Below are positions 45,285 through 55,700 of a DNA stretch of 64,000 nucleotides, one piece after another (position 1 is the first letter of the stretch; each line of letters opens with the position of its first letter). Location: assembly GCF_002115785.1 (NCBI RefSeq), contig NZ_JFJY01000007.1, positions 124,001 through 188,000 on the forward strand, written 5' to 3'. The stretch is from Thalassospira sp. MCCC 1A03138 (GTDB lineage Bacteria; Pseudomonadota; Alphaproteobacteria; Rhodospirillales; Thalassospiraceae). Made by a program: the position numbers and the translations under genes. Below the pieces are notes generated by a model that saw nothing but the letters and a program-made list of their open reading frames with translations, searched no databases and was not told the origin of the DNA.

Positions 45285-46656
45285 ATTTCTCGCGATACTT
45301 CTGAACAACCTTAAGGGCAAACACGTTCAGACCCAAGGTGATAAGGAAAAGAAGCAGACCCAGTGCAAATGCCGACAGGGTTTTGGCACTGTCAAATTCC
45401 TGGTCACCGACCAGAAGTGTTACGATCTGCACGGTAACAGTGGTCACAGCCTGCAACGGGTTTACAGTCATGTTGGCGGCAAGTCCGGCAGCCATCACAA
45501 CGATCATGGTTTCACCAATAGCACGCGACACCGCCAACAATACCGCACCAACAATACCGGGCAGAGCTGCGGGGAAAATCACATGCCGAATGGTTTCAGA
45601 CTTTGTTGCACCAAGGCCATATGATCCGTCACGCAACGACTTCGGCACCTGTGACATGACATCATCAGACAGCGATGACACGAACGGAATGATCATGACC
45701 CCCATGACCAGCCCTGCAGCCAGCGCACTTTCGGAACTGACATCAAGTCCAAGCACGGCACCATTGTCGCGCAAGAACGGAGCAACTGTCAGGGCAGCGA
45801 AGAAGCCGTAAACAACCGTCGGAACGCCGGCCAGAATTTCAAGTGCAGGTTTGGCAACCGCCCGGAATTTCGGCGATGCATATTCGCCCATATAGATGGC
45901 AGAGAACAAACCGACCGGCACCGCCACAAACATTGCAATCAGCGTAATCAGCAATGTTCCAACAAAAAGCGGGATTGCGCCAAATGCACCGTCGGACGCC
46001 ACCTGATCTGCACGGATGGCCGTCTGCGGGCTCCATTCCAGACCGAACAGGAAGTCCAGCGGGCTGACCTTGCCAAAGAAATGCAGCGCTTCAAACAATA
46101 GCGAGAAAACAATGCCGACCGTCGACAGGATGGCAATCGCTGAACACACGATCATGATATAGCGAAACAACCGTTCGACATTGTTTCGCGCGCGCATTTC
46201 CGAAGAAATCCGGCGGTAAGACAGAGCCAAGCCCACCAGGGCAACAGACACCATCACAACAATAAGAGCAGCATTTGCGATGGTGTTAAGATTGGCAAGC
46301 CGATGGCCGGCCTCTACAATCTCGGGAGAAACGGTAAGATGTTCCCCGCCTCCGGCAGCAATTTGCGAGATGCTGTTAAGCGCCAAAGATAACAGCCCGG
46401 AATTGGACGTCACTTCTTCGGGAAGATCGGCAACGATCATTGTCTGAATGATCGTCCCTTCAAACATCATCCAAACCAGCAAAAGGCCCAAAGCCGGCAG
46501 GCCGCACCACAACGCCGTATACATCCCGTAATGCGCAGGCAGCGAATGAAGATTGCTGTATCGACCGTTCGACAGGGCTACCGCGCGCTGTCGACCGAAA
46601 TAAAATGACACGGCACATAGGAGTGCCACAGCAAGCAGCAAATAGGTCAGGGACAT
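45277..46656 (-). CDS. pstC: Phosphate ABC transporter permease PstC
   Basis: A permease of 459 residues from the ATG at 46656, again longer than the E. coli form because of an N-terminal membrane segment and insert (about residues 1-150). The core has FLFGLEWSPQ, IYMGEYASPKFR and the EAA-like loop GSYGLGATKSETIRHVIFP. A TTG at 46677 in frame would add seven residues and has no ribosome site. Confidence 0.93.
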   Translation of the reverse strand: MSLTYLLLAVALLCAVSFYFGRQRAVALSNGRYSNLHSLPAHYGMYTALWCGLPALGLLLVWMMFEGTIIQTMIVADLPEEVTSNSGLLSLALNSISQIAAGGGEHLTVSPEIVEAGHRLANLNTIANAALIVVMVSVALVGLALSYRRISSEMRARNNVERLFRYIMIVCSAIAILSTVGIVFSLLFEALHFFGKVSPLDFLFGLEWSPQTAIRADQVASDGAFGAIPLFVGTLLITLIAMFVAVPVGLFSAIYMGEYASPKFRAVAKPALEILAGVPTVVYGFFAALTVAPFLRDNGAVLGLDVSSESALAAGLVMGVMIIPFVSSLSDDVMSQVPKSLRDGSYGLGATKSETIRHVIFPAALPGIVGAVLLAVSRAIGETMIVVMAAGLAANMTVNPLQAVTTVTVQIVTLLVGDQEFDSAKTLSAFALGLLLFLITLGLNVFALKVVQKYREKYD

Positions 46657-46750
46657 TGCGATTAATCCATTTGCCAAAGAATGACCAAAAAACTTGGTGC
46701 GCGTTTAAGGCAGGTCCAAGAATAAATCAATTAAAGCCTGAAAACAAAGA

Positions 46751-46780
46751 AACCGGTGGCAGAAAAGGCTGCCACCGGTT
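46751..46780 (-). terminator. Hairpin between pstS and pstC (attenuating terminator)
   Basis: AACCGGTGGCAG, a six-base loop and CTGCCACCGGTT make a perfect 12-bp stem, 11 bases after the pstS stop. On the minus strand it is followed by TTTCTTTGTTTTC. It probably lets more binding protein than membrane subunits be made, as in other pst operons. Confidence 0.8.
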
Positions 46781-46791
46781 GAAAGATCGCG

Positions 46792-47820
46792 TTACATGCT
46801 CAGCGGAGCAAGGTTCAGCGCAGCATTACGGACTGCTTCACGCTCGGCCGCATCCATCGGAATGAGACCACGGTCAGCAAGGTAACCTTCGTCACCAAAT
46901 GCTTTGTCGGAGGTGAATTCGGTCAGATATTCTTTGATACCCGGAATGGTACCAACATGGGCGTTCTTGACATAGAAGTACAGCGAACGCGAAACCGGGT
47001 AATCACCAGCCGAGATGGCTTCGAAGGTCGGCTCAACACCTGCAATCAGGGAACCCTGAAGTTTGTCGCCGTTCTGATCAAGGAACGAGAAGCCGAAGAT
47101 ACCAAACGCATCATGGTTTGCTTCGAGTTTCTGAACGATCAGGTTGTCGTTTTCACCGGCTTCAACATAGGCACCGTCTTCACGAACGCCTTTGCAAACC
47201 GCACCGTGCTGATCTTTGTTGTCTTTGATTGCCTTAATGGCTTCGAAGGAGTCACAGGCTTCTTCAAGTACCAGCTCGGTGAAAGCGTCACGGGTACCGG
47301 AGGTCGGGGGCGGGCCGAGAACTTCGATTTTAACGTCCGGCAGGCTCGGGTCGATTTCGGCCCAGGTGCTGTACGGGTTATCGATCAGCGACTTGCCGTC
47401 TTTCGAAGGGACGGTTTTGGCCAGCGCCAGGAAGATCTGTTCTTTGGTCAGGTCAAGACGCGGAGCATCCTTGGAGTTCGACAGAACGATACCGTCGTAA
47501 CCGACTTTGACTTCGGTGATTTCGCTGATGCCGTTTTTGGCACAGGTTTCAACTTCGGACTTCTTGATGCGACGCGAAGCATTGGTAATGTCCGGATGCT
47601 GTTCGCCAACACCGGCGCAGAACAGCTTCAGACCACCGCCGGAACCGGTCGATTCAATAACCGGTGTCTTGAACGAGGTGGTTTTACCGAATTCTTCAGC
47701 AACCGCAGTTGCGAACGGGAAAACGGTGGACGAACCAACGATACGAATCTGGTCGCGTGCCTGAGCCGCGCCAACAAAGGCAACGCTCATCAGCGCCGCA
47801 ACAGCAAGAGTCTTCTTCAT
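46792..47820 (-). CDS. pstS: Phosphate-binding protein PstS
   Basis: The periplasmic phosphate receptor, 342 residues from the ATG at 47820. A signal peptide (MKKTLAVAALMSVAFVGAAQA, predicted cleavage after AQA) is followed by QIRIVGSSTVFPFATAVAEEF, which has the conserved SSTV phosphate-binding part. STGSGGGLKLFCAGVG and PPTSGTRDAFTE contribute the other ligands. The longer frame upstream of the ATG lies in the promoter and is rejected. Confidence 0.96.
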   Translation of the reverse strand: MKKTLAVAALMSVAFVGAAQARDQIRIVGSSTVFPFATAVAEEFGKTTSFKTPVIESTGSGGGLKLFCAGVGEQHPDITNASRRIKKSEVETCAKNGISEITEVKVGYDGIVLSNSKDAPRLDLTKEQIFLALAKTVPSKDGKSLIDNPYSTWAEIDPSLPDVKIEVLGPPPTSGTRDAFTELVLEEACDSFEAIKAIKDNKDQHGAVCKGVREDGAYVEAGENDNLIVQKLEANHDAFGIFGFSFLDQNGDKLQGSLIAGVEPTFEAISAGDYPVSRSLYFYVKNAHVGTIPGIKEYLTEFTSDKAFGDEGYLADRGLIPMDAAEREAVRNAALNLAPLSM

Positions 47821-47914
47821 GGTAAATTCCCCAGTAATTGTTCCAAACCGGAACGGTGCAACGATCTGCGAGGCGGACTCTAACGCTGGGTGCTTACGGT
47901 ATTGCGTCACTTTT

Positions 47915-47932
47915 GTTAACGTTATGTGACAA
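47915..47932 (-). promoter_or_regulatory. Candidate Pho box upstream of pstS
   Basis: On the minus strand TTGTCAC-ATAA-CGTTAAC reads as two seven-base PhoB half-sites separated by four. The first half-site is a good match to CTGTCAT and the second is weak. It lies about 95 bp before the pstS start. Confidence 0.5.
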
Positions 47933-48049
47933 CGCATCGGACATGAAAAAGACCTCGGAAAAACCTTTATTTATCAAAGATTTTCCTGAAACAGATCCGG
48001 GCCGAAATCAAAACTGAAACCGGCATTTTTCCTGTTTCCAGCCGCAGGT

Positions 48050-48078
48050 TTGACAGCCTTCGTTCCATAAACTGTAAC
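48050..48078 (+). promoter_or_regulatory. Sigma-70-type promoter for the small helical protein gene
   Basis: TTGACA (48050-48055), a 17-bp spacer and TGTAAC (48073-48078). The -35 is perfect and the -10 is partial. It lies about 168 bp before the start at 48246. Confidence 0.55.
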
Positions 48079-48245
48079 ATTGCCCTGAAACATCACACGG
48101 ACTGGATAGACGACCGCACGGCAGCAGATCGTTAACTGTTTTCGCTTTCCCTGCCTTTACAAAGGCCCCCGAAAACACGAAGCTTGTTCATAAGATATCA
48201 ATCCGTTGGGGAAGTAGCGCAGAACCGCGCAAAAGGGAGACGACC

Positions 48246-48536
48246 ATGAGCACTTCGCTCGACGAGATTCAGGAACTGATCCAGAAGCTTTCCGCTGAAC
48301 TGGGCGACATGTCCGAGGCCGCATCACGCCACATCAATGACCTGCATGTCGCGGTCAACAACATTGCGTCTCATGTCCTTGCCACGGAAGCCGTCATTGC
48401 GGTGATGGCAACAAAGGTCGATGTCAGCGAAGCCGAAGTTCAGAACTGGATTCGTGAAAAGACCGCTGCTTTTGCCGAAGACAGCAGCGAAGGCTCTGCC
48501 GCCGAAAGTATCGCCACCAGCCTGCTTGCGAAATAA
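48246..48536 (+). CDS. Uncharacterised small helical protein
   Basis: A 96-residue soluble acidic protein I do not recognise. AAGGGAG lies eight bases before the ATG. The first 60 residues are predicted to be helical (LDEIQELIQKLSAELGDM and DLHVAVNNIASHVLATEAVIAVMATK), and the tail is low-complexity (EDSSEGSAAESIATSLL). No signal peptide or cysteines are present. It sits alone between the pst operon and glcF, with a strong terminator after it, which supports a real gene. Confidence 0.75.
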   Translation: MSTSLDEIQELIQKLSAELGDMSEAASRHINDLHVAVNNIASHVLATEAVIAVMATKVDVSEAEVQNWIREKTAAFAEDSSEGSAAESIATSLLAK

Positions 48537-48569
48537 GCGGTTTCGCAAGCACTCTCCGCCAGATTGCAT

Positions 48570-48603
48570 AAAAGCCCGCACGACGCCACGTCGGCGGGCT
48601 TTT
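48570..48603 (+). terminator. Rho-independent terminator of the small helical protein gene
   Basis: AAAAGCCCG...CGGGCTTTT plus an inner CGACG-CCA-CGTCG stem makes a long hairpin with one bulge ending in TTTT. It could also serve the convergent glcF. Confidence 0.85.
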
Positions 48604-48627
48604 GTATTTAGACGTCCAAACCGTTGT

Positions 48628-49947
48628 CTAGGCGATCTTTTCAGCATAGTATGGCAAAAGCTTTTCGGGGGTCGGCCCCCCTGCTGCCCAGTCAAGCAAT
48701 TGCACCGTATGCACAACTTTCAACGCATCGGTTTCAAGCTGCACCATGCAGCCGATATTGCCCGTCGCAACCAGATCCGGTGCCGTGTTTCTGATATTGC
48801 CAAGTTTGCGGTCGCGCAGTTTGCCAGCGATTTCAGGCTGCAACAGATTGTAAACCCCCGCCGACCCACAGCATAAATGCCCCTCGGCAATTTCAAGCAC
48901 CTCGTACCCGGCCTTTTTCAAAAGGTCGCGCGGTTCACGAATGATCTTCTGACCATGCTGCATCGAACATGCCGAATGATAGGCAACCCGCGCCCCGCCA
49001 TGAGTCGCCCCGGCAAAACGATCCGCCGGGACATCAATCCCTGCCAGATATTCGGTCACATCACAGGCAAGGTCGGAAATTTTGGCCGCTTTCGCCGCGT
49101 AATTCCGATCATGGCGCAACATGTGCCCGTAATCCTTGACCGTTGTGCCACATCCCGATGCCGTAATGACAATTGCATCAAGTCCCTCGCCCGCAAGTTC
49201 GCAGCTCCAGGCATCAATGTTGGCTTTGGCCTGCTGATGGGACTGCGCTTCCTTGCCCATATGATGGACAAGCGACCCGCAACAACCCGCCCCTTTGGCC
49301 ACCACAATCTCAATGCCAAGGCGTGTCAGCAAACGCACGGTTGCTTCGTTGATCTCGGTCTCAAGCACCTGCTGCGCGCAACCGGTCAGGATGGCGACCC
49401 GGCCTTTACGTTGACCAATGGCCGGGATCACCTGCGGCTTATCAACCCAGCTTGGCGGCGGCATATGCCGTGCCCCCATCTTCACCATACCCTTCAACCG
49501 CCCGGGTAAAAGGCCCGCGAATGGCGATGCCAGCTTCGCCCCGATCAGCGAAAGTCTGAACAGTGTCGGGTTGGGCACAACAATAGATAAAATCCGACGT
49601 AACCATTTATCGGCAAATGGCCTGTCATAGGTTTCTTCGATATGGGCACGCGCGTTATCAATCAGATGCATGTAATCGACACCCGACGGGCATGTCGTGG
49701 TGCAAGACAGGCATGACAGGCACCGGTCCAGATGCTTGACCACCTTATCCGTTGCCGGTTTATCGTTTTCCAGCATGTCCTTGATCAGGTAAATCCGCCC
49801 GCGCGGACTATCAAGTTCATCGCCCAGCGTGACAAAAGTAGGGCATGTCGCGGTACAGAACCCGCAATGCACACATTTGCGCAGGATCTGTTCACTTTCG
49901 GCAATTGCAGGGTGGGCAAGCTGGGCGGCGGTAAAGTTCGTTTGCAT
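48628..49947 (-). CDS. glcF: Glycolate oxidase iron-sulfur subunit
   Basis: The electron-transfer subunit of the membrane-bound glycolate oxidase GlcDEF. It has 439 residues. Two 4Fe-4S motifs, CVHCGFCTATCPTF and CLSCLSCTTTCPSG, fall in the first 90 residues. Two CCG domains follow (GAGCCGSLVHHMG and GHLCCGSAGVYNLLQ). Its ATG shares a base with the glcE stop (TAATG), so it is translationally coupled. Confidence 0.95.
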   Translation of the reverse strand: MQTNFTAAQLAHPAIAESEQILRKCVHCGFCTATCPTFVTLGDELDSPRGRIYLIKDMLENDKPATDKVVKHLDRCLSCLSCTTTCPSGVDYMHLIDNARAHIEETYDRPFADKWLRRILSIVVPNPTLFRLSLIGAKLASPFAGLLPGRLKGMVKMGARHMPPPSWVDKPQVIPAIGQRKGRVAILTGCAQQVLETEINEATVRLLTRLGIEIVVAKGAGCCGSLVHHMGKEAQSHQQAKANIDAWSCELAGEGLDAIVITASGCGTTVKDYGHMLRHDRNYAAKAAKISDLACDVTEYLAGIDVPADRFAGATHGGARVAYHSACSMQHGQKIIREPRDLLKKAGYEVLEIAEGHLCCGSAGVYNLLQPEIAGKLRDRKLGNIRNTAPDLVATGNIGCMVQLETDALKVVHTVQLLDWAAGGPTPEKLLPYYAEKIA

Positions 49948-51188
49948 TACGCATCCCCCTGCTTGGTAATCATTTGGCCAATACGCCCTGGATTAAGGAT
50001 GCCTTCAGGGTCAAAATTCTCGCGGATTCTCGCATTGATCCGCGCCAAAGCCGCGTCCTCGGCATGGAAAACCAGCACCTGATTTCTAATATCTTCGGGC
50101 GCGCGCACCAGAACCGCCCGCGCATCGTAGGACACGGCAATGTCGCGCACTTTATCGGCCATCGCATCACCCCCCGCCAGTTGCAGCCAGATTTGCGCCC
50201 CGGCCCAATCCATCATGACCTTCCCGCCGGTTTCGTCGGCCAGTTTCGCAGCAATCGCACCGCCAGATGCCGGTGGCCCGGAAACACACCATAGCAATCC
50301 GATCCCCCCTGCAAACGGGGTGACATCGGCCACCGCCTGCCAGAACGCGTTGCTGTTGCCGCTATGAAGTTCTTCGCTGGCACCTATATCGGCCAGAAGC
50401 TTGCGCAATGCCTCGCACCGCCAGGCAACCGAGGGAGCCGGTCCCTCAACGCGCAGCGCGACAATCCCGGCCCCGATGCCGATTGCGATATCCACGCCAA
50501 GCATTCCAACCTGTTCCCGTGCGATCCATGCGGCGGCAGAAACTTCATTTTCGCTGCCCATGGCACGCGTCATCGCACGCCCGGCACTTTCTATATCGTC
50601 ACAGGCGATCAGAACGGTTCGGGTTTTCTCGTCGCGCGGCATAACTTTCATGGTGATGGTATGCATCACGCCAAGCGTGCCAAACGATCCCGCCATCAAT
50701 TTTGAAAGATCAAAACCCGTCACATTCTTCATTACCCGCCCGCCGGATTTAAAATCCTCGGCCCGGCCGCTAATGGCTTCAAACCCCAAAAGATGATCGC
50801 GTGCCGCACCGACCTTGATCCGGCGCGGTCCTGAAAGATTGGACGCAATCAGCCCGCCAATCGTTCCGGCATGATCAGAAACCCCATCGGCCAGCAATCC
50901 CGGGAAATTTCCGGGCTCAAAATGGAACTGCTGGTTTTTATCGCTCAGCAATGCGTGGATTTCGGCAAGGGACGTTCCGGCACGTACCGACAACACCAGT
51001 TCTTCGGGTTCATAAAACATAACCCCGGTCAATTTCGACAGGTTCAGAACATGGTCGGCGGCAACCGAATGTCCGTATGTTTTCTTGCTGCCCGATCCGA
51101 TGATTTCTAGCGGGTTCTTCGAACCAAGTGCCCAACTGACAGCCTCGCGCAATTGCTCGGGCGTGGTGGGGGATATGACTTCCGTCAT
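49947..51188 (-). CDS. glcE: Glycolate oxidase FAD-binding subunit GlcE
   Basis: A 413-residue FAD-binding PCMH-type subunit. The flavin-binding region includes PLEIIGSGSKKTYGH at the N-terminus and ADGVSDHAGTIGGLIASNLSGPRR. It is shorter than GlcD, as in E. coli. It lies between glcD and glcF, 90 bases after glcD. Confidence 0.93.
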   Translation of the reverse strand: MTEVISPTTPEQLREAVSWALGSKNPLEIIGSGSKKTYGHSVAADHVLNLSKLTGVMFYEPEELVLSVRAGTSLAEIHALLSDKNQQFHFEPGNFPGLLADGVSDHAGTIGGLIASNLSGPRRIKVGAARDHLLGFEAISGRAEDFKSGGRVMKNVTGFDLSKLMAGSFGTLGVMHTITMKVMPRDEKTRTVLIACDDIESAGRAMTRAMGSENEVSAAAWIAREQVGMLGVDIAIGIGAGIVALRVEGPAPSVAWRCEALRKLLADIGASEELHSGNSNAFWQAVADVTPFAGGIGLLWCVSGPPASGGAIAAKLADETGGKVMMDWAGAQIWLQLAGGDAMADKVRDIAVSYDARAVLVRAPEDIRNQVLVFHAEDAALARINARIRENFDPEGILNPGRIGQMITKQGDA

Positions 51189-51278
51189 GACGGTTTCTCT
51201 CTTCCTCTCCTGATCCTTGCCGATCAGTTGGTGGGAACCGATGGCAGGATTATTTTTATTCTCGTTTTTCGACCCGGC

Positions 51279-52772
51279 TCAGAAACGCGGGATATCCGGG
51301 AACTTGTCGGCGACTTCACGCGCATGCAGGGTTTTAAGTTCCCCGCAGCCATGCAAGGTCGGGAAAACCTTGCCGGGATTCAGCAATTCGTCTTCGTCAA
51401 ACGCCAGTTTCAGGCGTTCCTGATGTTTCATGTCATCTTCGGTAAACATTTCAGGCATCAGATCGCGTTTTTCGACGCCAATCCCGTGCTCGCCGGACAA
51501 AACCCCGCCGACCTCGACACATAGTTTCAGGATATCGGCACCGAATGCTTCGGCCCGTTCCAGTTCGCCGGGCTGATTGGCATCAAACATGATCAGCGGA
51601 TGCAGATTGCCGTCGCCTGCATGAAAAACATTGGCAACCCGCAACCCGTGGCGTTGCGACAAAACCTGCATGCCGGTCAGGACTTCGGCCAGACGTCGGC
51701 GCGGAATGGTGCCATCCATACAGATATAATCGGGTGAAATACGGCCAATCGCCGGAAAGGCATTCTTGCGCCCCGACCAGAATAGCAGTCTTTCATCCTC
51801 GCTTTCGGAAATACGCGAATAAACCGCACCGCATTCCCTGGCAATCGCACCGACACGTTCAATCAGATAATCGACCTCGACCTTTGGTCCATCGAGTTCA
51901 ACAAGCAGCAACGCCTCGACATCAAGCGGATAACCCGCATGGACGAAATCCTCGGTCGCCTTGATGGCCGGGGCATCCATCATTTCAAGTCCGCCCGGGA
52001 TGATCCCGTCGGCAATGATCCGGGCAACGCAATTGCCGCCTTCTTCGCTGCTGTTAAAGCCAAGCAGAAGCGCGCGCGCCGTTTCCGGCTTGCGCAGGAT
52101 GCGTACCGTGACTTCGGTAACGATACCCAGCAACCCTTCGGACCCGGTGATAACGCCCAAAAGGTCATAGCCCGACTGATCCGGCCCCTTGCCCCCGACA
52201 CGAAGGATTTCACCTTCGATCGTGACCATTTCAACACCAAGGACATTATTGGTGGTCAGTCCGTATTTCAGGGAATGCACACCGCCCGAATTTTCGGCGA
52301 TATTGCCACCAATCGAACAGGCGATCTGGCTGGACGGGTCCGGGGCGTAATAGAACCCCTTATGTTCGACCGCACGCGTGATGCCAAGATTGGTCACACC
52401 GGGCTGCACAACGACGGCCCGGTTATCCCAATCGATATCCAGAACGCGGTTGAATTTCATCATGCTGATCGTGATCGCATCCGCCATCGGTAGCGCCCCG
52501 CCCGAAAGGCCGGTGCCCGCCCCCCGCGGGACGACACGAACTTTATGGGTATGACAATATTTCAGGATGGCCGCGACCTGCCCGGCATTTTCGGGCAGGA
52601 CCACGATCATCGGAAGCTGGCGATAGGCCATCAACCCATCGCATTCATAGGGCCTGAGCTGATCCTCATCGACGATAACCCCGCCTTCGTTCGGAACGAT
52701 GTCCCGCATGGCGGCGATGATATCCTTGCGACGCGCAAGGGTCGATTGATCCGGCTCAGGCATCCTAAGCAT
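51279..52772 (-). CDS. glcD: Glycolate oxidase subunit GlcD
   Basis: The larger flavoprotein subunit, 497 residues. The PCMH flavin domain has VVPRGAGTGLSGGALP and PDPSSQIACSIGGNIAENSGG. The C-terminal FAD-linked oxidase domain ends with VCLSGEHGIG-type sequence (VGGVLSGEHGIGVEKRDLM) and NVFHAGDGNLHPLIMFD, typical of GlcD and D-lactate dehydrogenases. It starts seven bases after the upstream pyruvate carboxylase gene ends on the minus strand. D-lactate use is an alternative specificity. Confidence 0.93.
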   Translation of the reverse strand: MLRMPEPDQSTLARRKDIIAAMRDIVPNEGGVIVDEDQLRPYECDGLMAYRQLPMIVVLPENAGQVAAILKYCHTHKVRVVPRGAGTGLSGGALPMADAITISMMKFNRVLDIDWDNRAVVVQPGVTNLGITRAVEHKGFYYAPDPSSQIACSIGGNIAENSGGVHSLKYGLTTNNVLGVEMVTIEGEILRVGGKGPDQSGYDLLGVITGSEGLLGIVTEVTVRILRKPETARALLLGFNSSEEGGNCVARIIADGIIPGGLEMMDAPAIKATEDFVHAGYPLDVEALLLVELDGPKVEVDYLIERVGAIARECGAVYSRISESEDERLLFWSGRKNAFPAIGRISPDYICMDGTIPRRRLAEVLTGMQVLSQRHGLRVANVFHAGDGNLHPLIMFDANQPGELERAEAFGADILKLCVEVGGVLSGEHGIGVEKRDLMPEMFTEDDMKHQERLKLAFDEDELLNPGKVFPTLHGCGELKTLHAREVADKFPDIPRF

Positions 52773-52779
52773 GCGAAGT

Positions 52780-55700
52780 TTACTCCCTTAATTCGATCAG
52801 CAGATCCTTGCTGTCGACCTGTGTACCGGCGGGGGCATGGATGGTTGCCACGACCCCGTCCCTTTCCGCATGAACCGCGGTTTCCATTTTCATCGCCTCA
52901 AGCGAGCACATCACATCGCCCGCCTTGACCTTCTGGCCTTCGGCAACATGGACCTCGACGACAAGGCCTGGCATCGGGGCAGCGATATGAAGCTGGTTGC
53001 CATCCTCGGCCTTTGGCTTGACCTTGCCCGTGGCGGCCAATGTCTTGTCGGCAACCTTGACTGTTCGGGGCTGACCGTTCAGTTCAAAGAACACGGTCCG
53101 ATTGCCTTCCTCGTCCCCACCTTCGGATGTTGCAAGATAGCGGATAACAAGCGTCTTGCCCTTTTCCAGATCGACGGAAATTTCGTCATTCTGGCTCATG
53201 CCATAGAAGAAGATCGGGGTCGGCAGGATCGAAACATCGGCATTGTGGCTGCGATGTTCGGCATAATCGAGGAACACCTTGGGATACATCACATAGGATG
53301 CGACCTCAGCATCACTGATGCTGCGATGGGTTTTCTTTTCGATTTCCTTGCGGGTTGCCTCGAAATCAATCGGCGGCATAGATTTGCCCGGACGATCCGA
53401 AAGCGCCTCGGCCCCCTTCAATACCTTGCGCTGAAGGGCGGGGGGGAAGCCGCCAACCGGCTGACCGATTTCACCGCGGAAGAACGAAATGACGCTATCG
53501 GGGAATGCGATGTCCTTTTTCGGGTCCAGCACATCCTTTTCGGTAATGCCCGATGTCACCATCGTCAGCGCCATGTCACCGACAACCTTCGAGCTTGGCG
53601 TCACCTTGACGACATCACCAAACATCTTGTTGACCGCGGCATAGGCTTTGGACACTTCCGGCCAGCGTTCCTCGATGCCAAGCGACCGCGCCTGCTGACG
53701 CAGGTTGGTATATTGGCCGCCCGGCATTTCATGGACATAGACATCCGATGTGCCACTGCGGATATCGCTCTCAAATCCGGCATAATACCGTCGGACCTGC
53801 TCCCAATAGGTCGAAACTTCTTTAAGCGCCTCGGTATTCAGCCCCGGATCACGGGGCTGCCCGATATAGTTATTGGCAATCGAACCAAGGTTTGGTTGCG
53901 ATGTCAGGCCCGACATCGAATCCATCGCCGCATCGACCGCATCCACCCCGGCATCAATCGCGGCAATCACGGTTGCTGCCGAAATGCCGCTGGTATCGTG
54001 GGTATGGAAATGGATCGGGATATTGACCGTATCCTTCAACGCCTTGATCAGGGTTGTTGCCGCCGCCGGGCGCAGAACACCCGCCATATCCTTAAGCCCC
54101 AGGATATGCGCACCGGATGCCTCAAGCTCCCGGGCCATTTTGACATAATAATCAAGGTTATATTTCGGGCGTTTCTCGTCAAAGATATCGCCCGTATAGC
54201 AAATGGTCGCCTCGCACAGCTTGTCGGTTTTCAAAACCGCATCCATGGCGACTTTCATGTTTTCGACCCAGTTCAGGGAATCGAAGACACGGAAAACATC
54301 CATGCCGTGTTCTGCTGCCTGCTTGACGAAATATTCGACCGCATTGTCGGGATAGTTGGTGTAACCGACCGCGTTCGATGCCCGCAAAAGCATCTGGGTC
54401 AGGATATTGGGAACGCGTTCGCGCAGCTTGACCAGACGATCCCACGGATCTTCCTTAAGGAACCGCATCGCGACGTCAAATGTCGCCCCGCCCCAACATT
54501 CCAGCGAAAACAGTTCCGGCAGCCCATGCGCATAATAAGGCGCGATTTCGAGCATATCGAAGGTCCGCATCCGGGTCGCCAGCAGTGACTGATGGGCATC
54601 ACGCATAGTGGTATCGGTGATCAATACCCGTTTCTGATCCTTCATCCAGCGTGAAAAGCCCTCGGCCCCCAACTGGTCAAGCTTCTGCTTGGTGCCCGGC
54701 CGGATTTCGCCCAGATCAATCGATTTCGGCATGACCGGCGCATGCAGGTTGGTCGGCACCACCCGGCCTTCGACTTCCGGATTGCCATTCACCGTGACTT
54801 CACCGATGAAGCGCAGCAACCGGGTTGCACGGTCGCGGCGGCGTACGAACTTGAACAGTTCGGGCGTTTCATCAATGAACCGCGTGGTATATTCACCGGC
54901 CCGGAATTTCGGGTGATTGATCAGGTTTTCAAGGAACGCCAGATTGGTCGCAACACCACGGATACGGAATTCACGAAGGGCGCGGTCCATACGGTCTACC
55001 GCTTCACGCGGGGTGCTGCCCCATGCCGTGACCTTTTCCAGCATACTGTCATAAAACGGTGTGATCACCGCCCCGGAATAGGCCGTGCCGCCATCCAGAC
55101 GAATACCAAAACCATTGGCGCCACGATAAACCTTGATGATCCCGTAATCGGGGACAAAGCTGTTTTCGGGGTTTTCGGTCGTGATGCGGCACTGAAGCGC
55201 ATGATCACGCAGCTTGATCTTGTCCTGCCACGGAATGCCGGTTTCCGACGGGAAGCCGATCCGCCCCCCCTGCGCAACAAGGATTTGCGCCTTCACAAGG
55301 TCAAATCCGGTCACGCATTCCGTCACGGTATGTTCGACCTGAATGCGGGGATTGACCTCGATAAAGTAAAACTTGGATGTATCGACATCCATCAGGAATT
55401 CGACGGTACCCGCATTGACGTAATTTGCGGCCTTGCCCAGACGAAGCGCTGCTTCGCAAAGTTCTTTGCGCTGATCTTCGTTAAGGTAGGGGGCAGGTGC
55501 CCGCTCAACGACTTTCTGGTTGCGACGCTGAACCGAACAGTCACGTTCAAACAGATGCACCAGCGTACCATGCGTATCGCCCAGAAGCTGGACTTCGACA
55601 TGGCGGGCACGACGGATCAGCTTTTCGAAATAAACCTCGTCATTGCCAAATGCGGCTTCTGCTTCGCGCTTGGCGGCCAGAACCTGTTTGGAAAGGTCCT

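Larger units (their letters stand above)
47821..48245. promoter_or_regulatory. Divergent regulatory region between pstS and the small helical protein gene
   Basis: About 425 bases without a gene. It contains a candidate Pho box (47915-47932) and a plus-strand promoter (48050-48078). I see no tRNA and no open frame with a ribosome site. Confidence 0.6.
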
